In this document: piece by piece, positions 14,536-16,529 of the stretch
Layout of the letters: each line of letters opens with the position of its first letter
Position numbering within the stretch: the stretch's first letter is position 1
Position numbers and translations under genes: made by a program
Assembly (NCBI GenBank): GCA_965370955.1
Contig: CBDUWP010000028.1
Coordinates: 1 to 16,529, forward strand
Direction of reading: 5' to 3'
Source: CBDUWP01 sp965370955
GTDB taxonomy: Bacteria > Planctomycetota > Phycisphaerae > Sedimentisphaerales > Anaerobacaceae
Length of the DNA stretch: 16,529 nt
The notes under the pieces: generated by a model
The model's input: the letters and a program-made list of their open reading frames with translations, nothing else
Told to the model about the DNA's origin: nothing
Databases searched by the model: none

Positions 14536-15408
14536 ATGAAAATCCAACGTAAATATGCTGGTATGTCAATGATGGAAACGACGATCGTCGTGGCTGTTAT
14601 TGCTATTATGGCGGCGGTCAGCAGCCCAGTAGCTAAAATGATTACCAATGCAATGGATAAAAATAAAGATGCCCAAGCAATGGTTAGTGCGGCACTGTCA
14701 ACAGCTAGAAATATGGCTATGGAAAAACAAAAACATGTCGGAATTAGATTCCAAACAGCATACATAGGAAATGCTGCCAATCCGTATGATATTAGGCCGC
14801 TGGAAAAAGGCCAATATATGGTCTTTGTCGAAAAGCTTAAAGCTGGCGACAGCTCAGTGACAATGGCCGATGGTTATCGTGCGGTTGGAGGACTTAGGCC
14901 AATTAAAATGCCGACATTTGCTGTGGCTGTCGATATGAACGTTAGGATAAAATATGGAGATACCAATGACCTAAGTGGTTCACGTGATGCCAATGACGTT
15001 AATGTTAATAGTGATAATTTGATAAACGATGATTTTGAACTCAATGATATTTTAGCATTTTCAATCATCTTTTCGCCAAATGGAAAACTTGTCACCAGAA
15101 AAGTGCAAGTCAGAAACAAAAATGGAAAATGCCGAGCGATAAATGAACAGCTCTCTGGCTATGATGATATTTTTAACAGTACCCAAAATATTGTGACAAA
15201 TAAGCTGGGGATATTTGCCCAAGATGATTATGCTCCCGCAGGACTCGGAAAAGAATATAGCAAAAAGAAATTTGTTATCTGCGACAAAGCTGAGCTAATA
15301 AAATATTACAAAAAAGGCGAAGCCTATAGCAAATATTTAGAAGAATTAAGCGAAAATCCTTGCAGAGTTAATCCCTTTAGCGGGGCTATTATAAAGAAGA
15401 GACAATAA
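14536..15408 (+). CDS. GspH/FimT-like minor pseudopilin
   Basis: The 290-residue product begins MKIQRKYAG/MSMMETTIVVAVIAIM: a 9-residue basic leader, Gly at -1, Met instead of Phe at +1 and Glu at +5, then a hydrophobic helix. ARNMAMEKQKHVGIRF at about 56-71 is typical of GspH/FimT proteins, as is the later IIFSPNGKLV stretch before a beta-rich C-terminus. In type II secretion and type IV pili this class sits at or near the fibre tip. AGG lies 6 nt before the ATG, and the gene starts 3 nt after its upstream neighbour. It lacks the G-T-x-D-D-I loop of the three preceding pseudopilins. Confidence 0.8.
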   Translation: MKIQRKYAGMSMMETTIVVAVIAIMAAVSSPVAKMITNAMDKNKDAQAMVSAALSTARNMAMEKQKHVGIRFQTAYIGNAANPYDIRPLEKGQYMVFVEKLKAGDSSVTMADGYRAVGGLRPIKMPTFAVAVDMNVRIKYGDTNDLSGSRDANDVNVNSDNLINDDFELNDILAFSIIFSPNGKLVTRKVQVRNKNGKCRAINEQLSGYDDIFNSTQNIVTNKLGIFAQDDYAPAGLGKEYSKKKFVICDKAELIKYYKKGEAYSKYLEELSENPCRVNPFSGAIIKKRQ

Positions 15409-15416
15409 TACAATAA

Positions 15417-16292
15417 ATGATGAAAATGAATAAAAAACTGAAAGCGTTCTCTCTTGTTGAAGTGCTTATCGCGATGGGCATCTTGGCTGTTAGCATGATT
15501 TTTATTTTGGGAGCGTTTCCATTGGCTATTCTGTGGAATAATCGGGCGACGGAAAAAACCATCGCATCATCTGTGGCTAAAGAAGCGTTCGCAAAAGTGA
15601 AAATCTATGCCGTCGGAGCAAAAGCCCCTGACCCTAACTATATCGTCGATGATATTCTGTATGGCCAAATAACGGATAGTCAAATGGTTGATTTTTCCGA
15701 TGGAAGTTTGTGGAATTTGATCAGTCCGCCGCTGCCCGCAACCTTTGGGCCAAAAAAAGACGATTTTGTTTATCCATCTGATGGCAAAATTGCTGATTAT
15801 GACCAAAAGCAATATAGCTGGCAGGCTTTATGCAGATATCTGACGCCGTTTAATCCGGTAGGGCCAGTGCCTGATGTGCAGATGACTGTGTTTATATGTC
15901 GAAAAACTAGCCCTAATCAAAGGTTCTATGACGGAAGCCAATTCATGGAGCGGCCAGTCGCTGTGAAAATCAGCATAACAAAAGTTGGGCTAGACGTACT
16001 GCAAATTGTTAATGCCGGAGGGCCGGCACCGGCAGTTGATGATAGGCCAATGTTTAAGACTGGGGCTGTCATAGTGGATGACGCTACTGGAGATGTCTAT
16101 CGGATTCGCGAAATTAAAGATGCGGACAGTCCCAAAATAGAGGCGAGGCTGTTGGTGCTCGATAGAGATTTTAACTCAATGTCAACTGATATATGGGTGG
16201 TAGCGCCGCCGGCGAAAATGATCAGCGGCAAAATTTATTATATGGGCAAAAATCCATGCGTCGGAGTCTATCAAAAAATAATGAAACTGTAA
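15417..16292 (+). CDS. GspI/PilV-like minor pseudopilin
   Basis: The 291-residue product begins MMKMNKKLKA/FSLVEVLIAMGILAVSMIFIL, a class III signal with Glu at +5. The residue before the cut is Ala rather than Gly. The AFPLAILWNNRATEKTIASSVAKEA segment after the helix matches GspI/PilV-type minor pseudopilins. The C-terminal half contains GAVIVDDATGDVYRI and other beta-strand-like stretches. Three in-frame ATGs (15417, 15420, 15426) are possible starts with no clear Shine-Dalgarno, so the exact N-terminus is uncertain by up to three residues. It lies 8 nt after the GspH-like gene. The role is inferred: part of the tip complex that primes pilus or pseudopilus assembly. Confidence 0.78.
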   Translation: MMKMNKKLKAFSLVEVLIAMGILAVSMIFILGAFPLAILWNNRATEKTIASSVAKEAFAKVKIYAVGAKAPDPNYIVDDILYGQITDSQMVDFSDGSLWNLISPPLPATFGPKKDDFVYPSDGKIADYDQKQYSWQALCRYLTPFNPVGPVPDVQMTVFICRKTSPNQRFYDGSQFMERPVAVKISITKVGLDVLQIVNAGGPAPAVDDRPMFKTGAVIVDDATGDVYRIREIKDADSPKIEARLLVLDRDFNSMSTDIWVVAPPAKMISGKIYYMGKNPCVGVYQKIMKL

Positions 16293-16311
16293 GCGATTGA
16301 AGCGATCTGTT

Positions 16312-16529
16312 ATGGGATACAACAAAAAAAATGACTATGGTGCTAAGCTGGACGCCAGCCAAAAGAAGGCTTTTACACTTATTGAGCTGATAACGGCTGT
16401 CGGAATATTGACGATAGTTTTGCTCTTCTCCAGTGCATTATTTAAAGCGAGCATCAAATCGTATCGGGTCGCGGCGGCAAATGCCGATATTCTAGCTAAA
16501 TATCGCGTCATCGCCAGTAATCTCGATCG
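16312..16529 (+). CDS. GspJ/PilW-like minor pseudopilin, partial
   Basis: A prepilin gene starts at the ATG at 16312 and runs off the right edge (72 codons seen). The leader is about 20 residues and ends QKKA, followed by FTLIELITAVGILTIVLLFS, with Glu at +5 and Ala instead of Gly before the cut. LFKASIKSYRVAAANADILAKYRVIASNL follows in parts, as expected for the GspJ/PilW helix. The position after GspH- and GspI-like genes supports GspJ. No Shine-Dalgarno is evident. A TTG at 16297 is an alternative start that would lengthen the leader by five residues. Confidence 0.72.
   Translation, partial: MGYNKKNDYGAKLDASQKKAFTLIELITAVGILTIVLLFSSALFKASIKSYRVAAANADILAKYRVIASNLD

Overview
The window is A+T-rich bacterial DNA. 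It most likely comes from the Planctomycetota, class Phycisphaerae (Sedimentisphaera-like lineages). That is inferred from two things seen together: a secreted protein with dockerin-like calcium-binding repeats of the style common in Phycisphaerae, and long GspG-like pseudopilins ending in a G-x-D-G-x-x-G-T-x-D-D-I loop. No rRNA, tRNA, CRISPR array, insertion sequence or integrase was recognised. No gene-free gap exceeds about 175 bases.

Left part (1-4665): housekeeping genes. A D-amino-acid transaminase (dat), cut by the left edge, is transcribed leftward, divergently from rplU (ribosomal protein L21). rplU is not followed by rpmA. It converges instead with a leftward precorrin-2 dehydrogenase (siroheme synthase N-terminal type), whose perfect -10 box lies only 7 nt from the ATG and suggests a leaderless mRNA. 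Three rightward genes follow: a class I fumarase beta subunit without its alpha partner, a divergent YchF/OLA1-like P-loop NTPase with a TTG start, and cinA.

Right part (4658-16529): a type IV pilus / type II secretion (T4P/T2SS) locus that runs off the right edge. A near-consensus promoter (TTGACT-N17-TATAAT) overlaps the cinA stop codon. The gene order is PilB/GspE-type ATPase 1, PilT retraction ATPase, a second promoter, PilB/GspE-type ATPase 2, PilC/GspF platform protein, GspG-like pseudopilin A, a secreted dockerin-like protein, GspG-like pseudopilin B (paralogous to A), a third pseudopilin, then GspH-, GspI- and GspJ-like minor pseudopilins, the last one partial. The ATPases would power assembly and retraction through PilC at the inner membrane, and the pseudopilins would form the fibre and its tip. 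The secretin, alignment proteins and prepilin peptidase are not in the window.

Most worth a second look: the dockerin-like protein between two paralogous pseudopilins; intact (ATPase 1) versus degenerate (ATPase 2) MshEN c-di-GMP-binding motifs; Ala instead of Gly at the processing site of the last two pseudopilins; the pilB-pilT-pilB order with a separate promoter for the second pilB; and the atypical YchF paralogue. Start codons were revised for pilT (6551) and pilC (9645) from Shine-Dalgarno placement.
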